A stretch of 64,000 nt of DNA from CALDSL01 sp039810245. GTDB taxonomy: Bacteria; Chloroflexota; Anaerolineae; Anaerolineales; Anaerolineaceae. The translations under genes were made by a program, and so were the position numbers. Of the stretch, positions 1 through 8,630 are shown in pieces; the stretch's first letter is position 1, and every line of letters begins with the position of its first letter. Where the stretch lies: positions 62,001 to 126,000 of the forward strand of contig JBDHWQ010000004.1 in assembly GCA_039810245.1 (NCBI GenBank), written 5' to 3'. The notes below the pieces were generated by a model. The model was not told where the DNA came from. It saw only the letters and a list, made by a program, of their open reading frames with translations, and did not search any database.

Positions 1-645
1 CACATCGTCAGGCGGGAGCAGCTTGCCGAGAATTTCCTCTTCGATATAGCGCACTACTGCCTGGCCGTAATCTTCGCCGGGCTGGGTGTGCAGGATGGGG
101 CGGTATTCATACGGGAACGGCGCGTGATAAACGCCGTTCATCAACGGGAAGAAACCTTTGTGGTACGTGTTTTTGCTGGCGGTAAACGTCACGGCACCCA
201 TGGTGCGGCCGTGGAAGCCGCCTAAAAAGCCGATAAAGTTAGAGCGGCCGGTGTGGTAGCGCGCCAGTTTGATGGCGGCTTCCACGCTTTCGGTGCCCGA
301 GTTGGTCATAAAGGAAACGGCAGGTTCTGCGAATGGCGCTATCTGGTTTAATTTCTCACCAAGCTCTACCCAACGCGGATGGTAAAAATCGGAAGAGATA
401 TGGATAAATTTTTCAGCCTGCTGTTGTATGGCTTTGACAACTTTTGGATGGCTATGGCCGGTGGAATTGACCGCAATACCGGCGGCAAAATCAATAAAAC
501 GGTTGCCATCTACGTCCCAGACTTCGACACCTTTACCGTGATCCATCACGAAGGGATAACCGCGCGGATACGAAGGCGAGATCACCGCGTGATCACGCTC
601 AACCAGCTCTTGTGCCAAAGGTCCTGGTAACTTCAAGGTTTCCAT
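1..645 (-). CDS. class III aminotransferase (GabT/ArgD family), C-terminus beyond window
   Basis: This is a PLP-dependent class III (fold type I) aminotransferase of the 4-aminobutyrate/acetylornithine group; the exact amino donor cannot be told. The 215 visible residues are the N-terminal part only, because the gene runs off the left edge and the PLP-binding lysine is missing. The segment with G-x-D-V-D-G-N followed by F-I-D-F-A-A-G-I-A-V-N (about residues 38-60) and the S-G-T-E-S-V-E-A-A-I-K-L-A-R block that binds the PLP phosphate (about residues 114-128) are diagnostic. The start ATG at 645 has a strong Shine-Dalgarno AGGAGGAT 5 nt upstream. It follows the ROK kinase on the same strand but a terminator hairpin lies between them. 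Confidence 0.9.
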   Translation of the reverse strand, partial: METLKLPGPLAQELVERDHAVISPSYPRGYPFVMDHGKGVEVWDVDGNRFIDFAAGIAVNSTGHSHPKVVKAIQQQAEKFIHISSDFYHPRWVELGEKLNQIAPFAEPAVSFMTNSGTESVEAAIKLARYHTGRSNFIGFLGGFHGRTMGAVTFTASKNTYHKGFFPLMNGVYHAPFPYEYRPILHTQPGEDYGQAVVRYIEEEILGKLLPPDDV

Positions 646-677
646 ACCATATCCTCCTTGTTGCCATGGGTGGTGAG

Positions 678-712
678 AAAAACAAAAAAGATGCGCGGGA
701 AGCTCCGTTCCC
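678..712 (-). terminator. rho-independent terminator after the ROK kinase
   Basis: On the minus strand a GGGAA/TTCCC stem (697-712) with a 6-nt loop is followed within 10 nt by a T-rich run (TTTTTTGTTTTT). It lies between the ROK kinase and the aminotransferase and probably separates their transcripts. The stem is short, so strength is uncertain. Confidence 0.5.
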
Positions 713-817
713 TGCATAACAAATGTCCAAAATGATTATAGCACCCGGCGCCCGCGCAGGGAATTGCCGGTTATCCTTTGGATTAATTACATTAATACTA
801 TGGTATGCTGCCGAAGA

Positions 818-1747
818 TCACCCGCTTCGCGCCAGCGCCAGCGCGCCCAGCAGTCCGCCATCATCGCCCAGCGCGGCCTGCGCCACGGCCAACCGGTCAA
901 CGTAGGCAGGCGAGAGCACCTGACTCTTGAGCGCGGCGCGCATCGGGTCGAACAGCAGCCCACCCGCGCGTGATACCCCACCGCCAAAGATGAGGATCGA
1001 TGGGTTGAAAATGTGCAGGTAGTTGGCCACGCCAAGCCCCAGGTAGTACCCGGCGCGGTCAAAGGCGGCTTTAGCCAGCGGGTCGCCGTTGTGGGCAGCC
1101 GCTGCGATCTCCAGCGTGGTAGGGGCGGGCGAAGCCGGCAGGATGGACGGCACGCCGTCCGCCAGCTCGGATGCCACGTAGCGGGCGATGGCTGTGCCGG
1201 ACGAAAAAGCTTCCAGGTGGCCGCGAATACCGCAGCCGCACAACGGCCCGTTTGGGTCGATGGTCACATGCCCCACTTCTGCAGCCAGACCCCAGGCGCC
1301 AACCAGCAGCCGCCCGGCGCTGATCACCCCACCGCCGATACCGGTGCTGATGGTGAAGTAAAGCACGTCGTTATGGCCGATCCCCGCGCCGTATTTCCAT
1401 TCGCCCAGGGCGGCCATGTTGGCATCGTTGCCCAGACGCACGGGCACATGGAAAACATCTTCCAATAGGTCGCGCAGGGGCAGGTTTTCCCACCCGGGAA
1501 TGTTAGGCGCGGAGTAAATGATTCCCTTATCGGTATCAATTGGCCCGGGAGCAGCCACGCCAATGGCGCGCACGGACGAATCTTTGGGCCATACTTTTTT
1601 GACCTGGTCGATGATACGCTGAACCGGGCTCGAGCCCACCACCCGGGTGGGAATGCGGCTTTGCTCGATTGGTTGGATGCCATCCGCCGGGTATGATGCG
1701 GCGCGCAGTCGGGTTCCCCCAATATCAACAGCGAGATACGTCTCCAT
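818..1747 (-). CDS. ROK family sugar kinase (glucokinase-like)
   Basis: ROK-family kinase of 309 residues, probably phosphorylating glucose or a related hexose with ATP in the cytoplasm. The N-terminal phosphate-binding motif DIGGT is at residues 8-12, and the E-V-G-H motif is followed by the ROK zinc signature C-G-C-G-x-x-G-H-L-E. In most ROK proteins the H of that signature is a third cysteine, so this one has a variant zinc site. Length is normal for the family. A -10 box (TATAAT, 1758-1763) lies only 10 nt before the ATG and there is no Shine-Dalgarno, so the mRNA is probably leaderless. It is divergent from yvcK with a shared short promoter region. Substrate is not determinable from sequence. 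Confidence 0.87.
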   Translation of the reverse strand: METYLAVDIGGTRLRAASYPADGIQPIEQSRIPTRVVGSSPVQRIIDQVKKVWPKDSSVRAIGVAAPGPIDTDKGIIYSAPNIPGWENLPLRDLLEDVFHVPVRLGNDANMAALGEWKYGAGIGHNDVLYFTISTGIGGGVISAGRLLVGAWGLAAEVGHVTIDPNGPLCGCGIRGHLEAFSSGTAIARYVASELADGVPSILPASPAPTTLEIAAAAHNGDPLAKAAFDRAGYYLGLGVANYLHIFNPSILIFGGGVSRAGGLLFDPMRAALKSQVLSPAYVDRLAVAQAALGDDGGLLGALALARSG

Positions 1748-1757
1748 AGGTTGGTGA

Positions 1758-1787
1758 ATTATAGCACAGCCTCATTTCCGGCGTTGA
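1758..1787 (-). promoter_or_regulatory. putative leaderless promoter of the ROK kinase
   Basis: Minus-strand TATAAT at 1763-1758 lies 10 nt before the ATG at 1747; a weak -35 (TCAACG, 1787-1782) is 18 nt upstream. It overlaps the divergent yvcK promoter, so the two genes may be transcribed in competition. Confidence 0.45.
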
Positions 1788-1812
1788 CGGGTTTCTCAAT
1801 CACTGCTATGAT
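1784..1812 (+). promoter_or_regulatory. sigma-70-type promoter of yvcK
   Basis: TTGACG (1784-1789), a 17-nt spacer and TATGAT (1807-1812). The expected transcription start falls about 2 nt before the ATG at 1822, leaving no room for a ribosome-binding site. Confidence 0.65.
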
Positions 1813-1821
1813 TCCTGGAAT

Positions 1822-3180
1822 ATGGCCTCCTCCCCCAAACGCTGGTATCAGACCGCATGGCACAGGTTTTTGCTGGAACTGCGCTGGTTGACGCCTGGCC
1901 TGGGGGTGAAGCGCTGGATGGCGATGATCCTGGCCGGTACCACGCTGATCGGGCTGGGCATCGCGCTGGTGCTGGTTGATTTTTACCGCAGCGCGCCGCA
2001 GGTGTGGGTGCCGCTGCTGTCGTTTCTCTCGCTGCGTGCGCTGCCGCCCGTGTTGCGCGTGCTAATTTTTGGCGGCGCGGGCATTGGGCTGATCTTCGCC
2101 GGTGTGCGCAACCTCAACCAGGCGCTGCTGCGCCCGTTCATCCCGCCGGGAAAGCAGGTGCTGGATGGCCTATCGGCCTACCGCCGGCGCGAGCGCGGCC
2201 CGCGCATCGTGGCGCTGGGCGGCGGCACCGGACTGGCATCGCTGCTGCGCGGGTTGAAGGGCTACACCAGCAACCTGACCGCCATCGTTACCGTGGCGGA
2301 TGACGGCGGCTCATCTGGTGAGCTGCGGCGTAATATGGGCATCCTTCCGCCTGGCGATATCCGCAACTGCCTGGCGGCGCTCTCCGACGATGAAGCGTTG
2401 ATGACGCAGATCTTCCAATATCGCTTTGGCAGCGGCGCCGGGTTGGGCGGGCACTCGCTGGGCAACCTGTTTATCACCGCGCTGGCCGAAATTACCGGCA
2501 GCTTTGAAGAAGCGGTGGCAGAATCGGGGCGGGTTCTGGCGGTGCAGGGGCGGGTGATCCCGTCGACGCTGCACGATGTGCGCCTGGTGGCCGATGTCCA
2601 GCTCCCGCAGGCCAAAAGTGAAGTGCTGGTGAAGGGTGAGAGTGAAATCCCCAAGACGGCCGGGCAGGTACGGCGCGTGTGGCTCGAGCCCAGCAACCCG
2701 CTGGCCTACCCGCCGGCGGTGCAGGCCATCCTGAGCGCCGATTTGATCGTGATCGGCCCGGGCAGCCTGTATACCAGCATCCTGCCCAACCTGCTGGTGC
2801 CAGACCTGGCGGAAGCGCTGCGCCGCACGCGCGCGCTGAAGTTCTTTGTCACCAACGTGGCTACCCAGCCGGGTGAGACAGATGGCTACACCTGTGGTGA
2901 CCACGTGCGCACGGTGGAAAAGCATTTTGGCTCGCGCCTGTTTGACCTGGTGCTCTGCAACTGCAATTACACCGGCGGGCAAGATATCGAATGGGTGCGC
3001 GTGGACGAAGCCCTCGACACCGATTTTTCGATTTACTGCACCGATATCGTCAGCAAAGAGAACCCGCGCCGGCACGATTCGGAAAAGCTGGCGCTGGCGA
3101 TCATGGACCTGTTCAACGAGCGCACAGGGCCGGTCCTCGGCCGCGAGGACGAAAAAATCTCTGCCAATCACCGTGCCTAG
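1822..3180 (+). CDS. yvcK: YvcK/CofD-family gluconeogenesis factor with N-terminal membrane anchor
   Basis: YvcK (GlmR-like) proteins bind UDP-sugars and are needed for growth on gluconeogenic carbon sources and for cell-wall homeostasis; they belong to the CofD superfamily. The 452 residues have two hydrophobic segments (about 33-53 and 62-93) followed by the YvcK domain, which starts with the nucleotide-binding G-G-G-T-G at 133-137 and continues through V-A-D-D-G-G-S-S-G. Bacillus YvcK lacks the membrane part, so this is a membrane-anchored form. It lies just upstream of gap and pgk, which fits a role in central carbon flux. The start is set by a promoter whose -10 ends 9 nt before the ATG (leaderless). 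Enzymatic activity is not claimed. Confidence 0.88.
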   Translation: MASSPKRWYQTAWHRFLLELRWLTPGLGVKRWMAMILAGTTLIGLGIALVLVDFYRSAPQVWVPLLSFLSLRALPPVLRVLIFGGAGIGLIFAGVRNLNQALLRPFIPPGKQVLDGLSAYRRRERGPRIVALGGGTGLASLLRGLKGYTSNLTAIVTVADDGGSSGELRRNMGILPPGDIRNCLAALSDDEALMTQIFQYRFGSGAGLGGHSLGNLFITALAEITGSFEEAVAESGRVLAVQGRVIPSTLHDVRLVADVQLPQAKSEVLVKGESEIPKTAGQVRRVWLEPSNPLAYPPAVQAILSADLIVIGPGSLYTSILPNLLVPDLAEALRRTRALKFFVTNVATQPGETDGYTCGDHVRTVEKHFGSRLFDLVLCNCNYTGGQDIEWVRVDEALDTDFSIYCTDIVSKENPRRHDSEKLALAIMDLFNERTGPVLGREDEKISANHRA

Positions 3181-3244
3181 GGCAAACAGAAAATCGCCCT
3201 GGCATGGTACAATTCATCACAAGCTTGTTTGAAGGAGGAAAGTA

Positions 3245-4297
<1,053 letters not shown>

Positions 4298-4411
4298 GCA
4301 GCCCCGCGAAACCGGTATGCCGCTGCCAGGCCCGACGTTCCGCGTGTGCAATCGGATTGCGCTGCTGGAAAGCCAGCCTGCGCGGGGATGTACCGTCTGA
4401 AAGCCAATTAT

Positions 4412-4447
4412 GAATGCGTAACTTCGCGCTCGCGGGGTTACGCATTC
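4412..4447 (+). promoter_or_regulatory. stem-loop in the gap-pgk spacer, just before the pgk ribosome-binding site
   Basis: Perfect 11-bp inverted repeat GAATGCGTAAC / GTTACGCATTC around a 14-nt GC-rich loop. It is not followed by a T-run, so it does not look like a terminator. It ends about 8 nt before the pgk Shine-Dalgarno. It could be an RNA processing or stability element that sets gap and pgk mRNA ratios. Confidence 0.5.
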
Positions 4448-4466
4448 TGCATAGAAGGAGGGATCC

Positions 4467-5642
4467 ATGTTCCAGAAGAAAACGGTTGAAGATTTTGATT
4501 TTCAGGGCAAAAAAGCGCTGGTGCGGGTGGATTTTAACGTGCCGATCAAAGAAGGCGCGGTGGGTGATGATACCCGCATCCGCGCGGCGCTGCCGACGAT
4601 CAAGTACCTGCTGGACCACGGCGCGGCGGTAATTCTGATGTCGCACCTGGGGCGGCCCAAGGGCGGCCCGGACCCCAAATACTCGCTCAAGCCGGTGGCG
4701 GAGTATCTGAGCAAGCTGCTGGGTAAGGAAGTACAGTTCGCAGCCGACGCGGTGGGCGCTGAGACCGAGAAGATGGCGAAGGCGCTCAAGCCCGGCGATG
4801 TGCTGCTGCTGGAAAACACGCGCTTCCACCCGACCGAGGAAAAGAACGACCTGGAGCTGGCCAAACAACTCGCCGCACTGGGCGATGTGTTCGTGATGGA
4901 TGCCTTCGGCAGCGCGCATCGCGCACACTCTTCTACGGAGGGCGTGGCGCGCTTCCTGCCCGCGGTGGCGGGTTTCCTGATGCAGAAGGAAATCCAGTAC
5001 CTGGGCGAGGCAATTGCCGACCCCAAGCGCCCGTTTGTCACCATCCTGGGCGGCGCCAAGATCAGCGATAAAATCGGCGTGATCCGCAACCTGCTGGGTA
5101 AGGCGGATAAGATCCTGATTGGTGGCGGGATGGCCAACACCTTTTTCAAGGCGCAGGGTTACGACATGGCCGACTCGCTGGTAGAAGCGGAAGCAGTGGG
5201 GACCGCCAAAGAGCTGCTGGAAGGCGGCAGCGATAAGATTATGCTGCCGGTGGATGTGGTGATTGCCGACAAGTTCGATGCCGCGGCCGAAATGAAGGTT
5301 GTGCCGGCCGGCGATGTTCCGGCGGGCTGGCGCATCCTGGATATCGGCCCGGAGACGGTGAATGCCTACAGCCATGTGATCAGCACGGCTGGCACGGTGG
5401 TATGGAATGGTCCGATGGGCGTGTTCGAACTGGAACCGTTTGCCAAGGGCACCTACGGTATCGCGCAGGCAGTGGCCGACAGCGACGCGGTGAGCATCAT
5501 CGGCGGCGGTGACTCGGTGGCCGCGGTGCAGCAGTCGGGGCTGGCGGATAAGATAACGCACATTTCCACCGGCGGCGGAGCCTCGCTGGAGATGCTGGAA
5601 GGCATCGACCTGCCGGGCGTGGCCGCGCTGCAAGATAAATAG
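4467..5642 (+). CDS. pgk: phosphoglycerate kinase
   Basis: Transfers the acyl phosphate of 1,3-bisphosphoglycerate to ADP. At 391 residues it is of normal length. Signature R-V-D-F-N-V-P is near residue 20, the substrate motif S-H-L-G-R-P-K-G near 60, E-N-T-R-F-H near 117, and the nucleotide-binding G-G-G-D-S-V-A-A plus S-T-G-G-G-A-S-L-E are near the C-terminus. The ATG at 4467 follows the Shine-Dalgarno AAGGAGGG. It lies 169 nt downstream of gap in the same direction, with a stem-loop in the spacer. Confidence 0.97.
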   Translation: MFQKKTVEDFDFQGKKALVRVDFNVPIKEGAVGDDTRIRAALPTIKYLLDHGAAVILMSHLGRPKGGPDPKYSLKPVAEYLSKLLGKEVQFAADAVGAETEKMAKALKPGDVLLLENTRFHPTEEKNDLELAKQLAALGDVFVMDAFGSAHRAHSSTEGVARFLPAVAGFLMQKEIQYLGEAIADPKRPFVTILGGAKISDKIGVIRNLLGKADKILIGGGMANTFFKAQGYDMADSLVEAEAVGTAKELLEGGSDKIMLPVDVVIADKFDAAAEMKVVPAGDVPAGWRILDIGPETVNAYSHVISTAGTVVWNGPMGVFELEPFAKGTYGIAQAVADSDAVSIIGGGDSVAAVQQSGLADKITHISTGGGASLEMLEGIDLPGVAALQDK

Positions 5643-5665
5643 TTACGAAAGCTGCGCAGTTTTTC

Positions 5666-5693
5666 TTCACCCCGGGCAGCCGTCCGGGGTGAA
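5666..5693. other. stem-loop downstream of pgk
   Basis: 10-bp inverted repeat TTCACCCCGG / CCGGGGTGAA with an 8-nt loop, 24 nt after the pgk stop. On the plus strand a short T-run precedes rather than follows the stem, so it is not a textbook terminator; it may act as an mRNA 3'-end stabiliser. Confidence 0.4.
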
Positions 5694-5799
5694 GTGGATT
5701 TAGCGTGGTGGGAAAAGCAACCCGCGCTGCTAAATTTCCAGCATATAATCAAATATCGCACACATCCGGTGCATACAGGTTTTGCAGGAGCAGACCAAA

Positions 5800-6246
5800 A
5801 TGAGAAGCACGAAACGGATTCTTGCAGTTCTGGGTGTCTTGATCCTGGGTTTGATCGTGCTGGTGGCGCTCATCCAGCTCGTGCCTTATGGGAAGAATCA
5901 CACCAACCCGCCAGTGATAGCCGAGCCGGCGTGGGACAGCCCGCAGACGCGCGCGCTGGCGCAGCGCGCCTGTTTTGACTGCCACAGCAATGAAACCGTG
6001 TGGCCGTGGTACAGTAACATCGCTCCGGTATCCTGGCTGGTGATGCGCGACGTGCAGGAAGGCCGCGAAAAACTCAACTTTTCCGAGTGGGGCCAGCGGC
6101 GCATGAAAGCTGTGGATGAGGTCGGGGAAGTGGTGCGCGAAGGCGAAATGCCGATGCCGATTTACATTTTGCAGCACCCGGAAGCGCGCCTGACGGGCGC
6201 CGAGCGCGAGCAGCTCGCCAGCGGGCTGGAGCGATCACTGCGGTGA
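5800..6246 (+). CDS. haem-binding domain protein (single-CxxCH, membrane anchored)
   Basis: Small protein of 148 residues of the haem-binding domain family PF14376. A hydrophobic helix at about residues 8-28 anchors or exports it, and the single c-type haem motif C-F-D-C-H is followed by the family pattern S-N-E-T-x-W-P-W-Y-S. Its partner in electron transfer or stress response is unknown. ATG at 5800 has the Shine-Dalgarno GCAGGAG 9 nt upstream; a TTG at 5782 in the same frame lies before this site and is less likely. A possible -10 (TATAAT) is at 5744-5749. Confidence 0.8.
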   Translation: MRSTKRILAVLGVLILGLIVLVALIQLVPYGKNHTNPPVIAEPAWDSPQTRALAQRACFDCHSNETVWPWYSNIAPVSWLVMRDVQEGREKLNFSEWGQRRMKAVDEVGEVVREGEMPMPIYILQHPEARLTGAEREQLASGLERSLR

Positions 6247-6258
6247 GAAAAGAAACAC

Positions 6259-6287
6259 TGGACAAATCCGCGGCTATCCGGTACAAT
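6259..6287 (+). promoter_or_regulatory. promoter of rpsT
   Basis: TGGACA (6259-6264), 17-nt spacer, TACAAT (6282-6287). This close match to the sigma-70 consensus starts a transcript about 40 nt before rpsT. Confidence 0.65.
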
Positions 6288-6335
6288 TCTGCCTCGCTAT
6301 TGTAACGTTTGTTTTTGAACCTTTGGAGGAAGACT

Positions 6336-6605
6336 TTGGCTAACATTAAGTCCCAGATCAAGCGAAACCGGCAGAATGAAAAACGCCGCCTGCGCAACCG
6401 CGTCGTCCGCGGCCGCTCCCGCACCTTCGTTGCGAAAGCCCGCACCGCCATGGCCGGTTCCGATGTTGAAGCCGCGAAGACTGCCACCGTGGAAGCGATC
6501 AGCGAGCTGGATCGCGCCGCGCGCAAGGGCGTTCTGCACCGCAACAACGCCGCCCGCCGCAAGAGCCGCCTGATGAAGGCGCTCAACGCGCTGAACGCAG
6601 AGTAA
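6336..6605 (+). CDS. rpsT: 30S ribosomal protein S20
   Basis: Basic 89-residue primary binding protein of the 16S rRNA 5' domain. The sequence M-A-N-I-K-S-Q-I-K-R-N-R-Q-N-E-K-R-R at the N-terminus is typical of bS20. The start is a TTG at 6336 with the Shine-Dalgarno GGAGGA 5 nt upstream; rare starts are common in rpsT and help its autoregulation in enterobacteria (known for E. coli, only inferred here). It is monocistronic, with its own promoter and a strong terminator. Confidence 0.96.
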   Translation: MANIKSQIKRNRQNEKRRLRNRVVRGRSRTFVAKARTAMAGSDVEAAKTATVEAISELDRAARKGVLHRNNAARRKSRLMKALNALNAE

Positions 6606-6641
6606 CCCCCGGCCCATTTGGGCCTGCTGACGCATCAAAAT

Positions 6642-6671
6642 GCGGGAGTCTCCACTCCCGCTTTTGGTTTT
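6642..6671 (+). terminator. rho-independent terminator of rpsT
   Basis: Perfect 8-bp stem GCGGGAGT / ACTCCCGC with a 4-nt loop, followed by TTTTGGTTTTC. Confidence 0.85.
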
Positions 6672-6737
6672 CAGAAAGCAGTGGCCGCAGTTGGTGAGGT
6701 TAATCATCCGATCAATATGCACAATATCCTGTCTCAG

Positions 6738-6765
6738 TTGGATGGGCATTGGCGTGTGTTATAAT
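6738..6765 (+). promoter_or_regulatory. promoter of argS
   Basis: TTGGAT (6738-6743), 16-nt spacer, TATAAT (6760-6765), 45 nt before the argS ATG. Confidence 0.55.
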
Positions 6766-6809
6766 GCGGTAGGCGGCTCCCCGCCGCTACTTTGAGCGAG
6801 GTGGAAACC

Positions 6810-8576
6810 ATGTTTCAGGCGGAACAGCAAGCGATCGAGACCCGGCTGCGCGCATTTTTTCGAGAACAGGCGCTGCCCGAGCCCGAGCAGATCCAGTGGG
6901 CCTGGATTCCGTTCAGCGGCCATTGGGGCATTTCCACTTCGTTTTTCCAGGTAGCCGCGCAGGAAGCGCGCCAGGGCAAGAAGGTGCAGGTCGGTGCACG
7001 GGCGCAGGAGCTGGCACTGGCCGCGGTCGAGTATATGGGCACACCGCCAGGGTTTGAACGCATTGAGGCGGTGCGCGGTTACCTCAACCTGTATTTTCAG
7101 ACGCCCGAATATTCGCGCCGCGTGACGGATGCCATCCTGCAACAGGGCGCTGATTATGGGCGCAGCCCGGCACGTGGCGAGCAGGTGATGGTGGAGTTCT
7201 CGCAGCCCAACACGCACAAAGCCTTCCACGTGGGTCACCTGCGCAGCGCCATCCTGGGGGATGTGATTGCGCGGCTGCTGGATTTTGCCGGCTATGAGGT
7301 GGTGCGCGCCAATTACCCCGGCGATATGGGCCTGCATGTGATTAAGTGGCTGTGGAATTACATGAAATTCCACCGCGGCGAGCGCCCCCAGACTGACATC
7401 ACCAAGTGGATGGGCGCGCTGTACGCCGAGGCCAGCAAGCGACTGGAAGAAAACCCGGAAAACGAAGCTGAAGTGCGCGCGCTGTACGCGCGCTGGGACC
7501 GGCGCGACCCCGAAGTAGTGGCGCTGTGGGAAGAAACCCGCGAATGGTCGCTGCAGGGCTTCCGCGCGCTGTACGAAGTTCTGGGGATCCACTTTGACAT
7601 TTACTATTTTAACAGCCAGGAAGAGCAGGCCGGCAAGCAGGTGGTGGCCGAGCTGATCGCCAAAGACATCGCCCAGGACGAGCGCCCCGAGGGCGCGGTG
7701 ATCGTTAAGCTGGACGAGCTGCTGGGCAATACCAGCGAGAAATACCGCGTGCTGGTAGTGCTGCGCTCCGATGGCACGGCGCTGTACGCAACTGAAGACC
7801 TGGCGCTGGCGATCCAGAAGTTTGCAGATTATCCGCGGCTGTCGCGCTCCATGTACGTGGTGGATGTGCGCCAGTCGCTGCATTTCCAGCAGATTTTCAA
7901 AACGCTGGAGCTGGCCGGCTACCCGTGGGCGAGCCGCTGCCAGCATATTCCATACGAGCTGGTGAGCCTGCCGGGAAACGTGGTGATGGCATCGCGCGAG
8001 GGCACCGTGGTGCTGCTCGAAGACCTGATCCGCGAAGCCGGGCAGCGCGCGCTGCAAGTGGTGGAGCAGAAAAACCCCGACCTGAGCAGCGAGCAGAAAC
8101 AGGCAATCGCGCGCGCGGTGGGGTTGGGGGCGATCAAGTATCCCATGCTGGCGCGTGAGAACACCAAAGTGGTGACTTTCGATTGGGAAGCCGCGCTGGA
8201 TTTCAACGGGCAGGCCGCGCCATATATCCAATATGCTTTCGTGCGCGCCAACAGCATCCTGCGCAAGGTGGGCGGGGCCGTTCCCGCTGCGTTGAACTTG
8301 CAGCACGAGCTGGCCGCGCAGGAAGTGTCGCTGATCGAGCTGCTCTCGCGGCTGCCGGCCGAAGTGCAGAAGGCCGCGGCGGAAACCCGCCCGCTATATA
8401 TCGCCAACCTGGCCTATGAAATGGCCAAGGCATTCAACGATTTCTATAATCAGTGCCCGGTGCTGACGGCCGATGCCGGGACGCGTGATTTCCGCCTGCG
8501 GCTGGTAGCAGCCGCGCGGCAGGCAATTGCGAACAGTTTGGCTTTAATGGGCATCACAGCCCCAGAAGCGATGTGA
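6810..8576 (+). CDS. argS: arginyl-tRNA synthetase
   Basis: Class I aminoacyl-tRNA synthetase charging tRNA-Arg. 588 residues from the ATG at 6810, chosen for the GAGGTGG ribosome-binding site just upstream instead of the in-frame TTG at 6792. The HIGH-type motif is H-V-G-H at 140-143 within S-Q-P-N-T-H-K-A-F-H-V-G-H-L-R-S-A. The KMSK loop is replaced by M-A-S-R-E-G-T, as in many ArgRS enzymes. The C-terminus is an all-helical DALR anticodon-binding domain ending L-R-L-V-x-A-A-R-Q-A-I-A-N-S-L. It has its own promoter and precedes the GTPase gene by 54 nt. Confidence 0.96.
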   Translation: MFQAEQQAIETRLRAFFREQALPEPEQIQWAWIPFSGHWGISTSFFQVAAQEARQGKKVQVGARAQELALAAVEYMGTPPGFERIEAVRGYLNLYFQTPEYSRRVTDAILQQGADYGRSPARGEQVMVEFSQPNTHKAFHVGHLRSAILGDVIARLLDFAGYEVVRANYPGDMGLHVIKWLWNYMKFHRGERPQTDITKWMGALYAEASKRLEENPENEAEVRALYARWDRRDPEVVALWEETREWSLQGFRALYEVLGIHFDIYYFNSQEEQAGKQVVAELIAKDIAQDERPEGAVIVKLDELLGNTSEKYRVLVVLRSDGTALYATEDLALAIQKFADYPRLSRSMYVVDVRQSLHFQQIFKTLELAGYPWASRCQHIPYELVSLPGNVVMASREGTVVLLEDLIREAGQRALQVVEQKNPDLSSEQKQAIARAVGLGAIKYPMLARENTKVVTFDWEAALDFNGQAAPYIQYAFVRANSILRKVGGAVPAALNLQHELAAQEVSLIELLSRLPAEVQKAAAETRPLYIANLAYEMAKAFNDFYNQCPVLTADAGTRDFRLRLVAAARQAIANSLALMGITAPEAM

Positions 8577-8630
8577 CCCGCCAGGGTTTTCGGTTGTTTC
8601 TCATTTCTCGTCAAAGGAGACCTCAGATTT

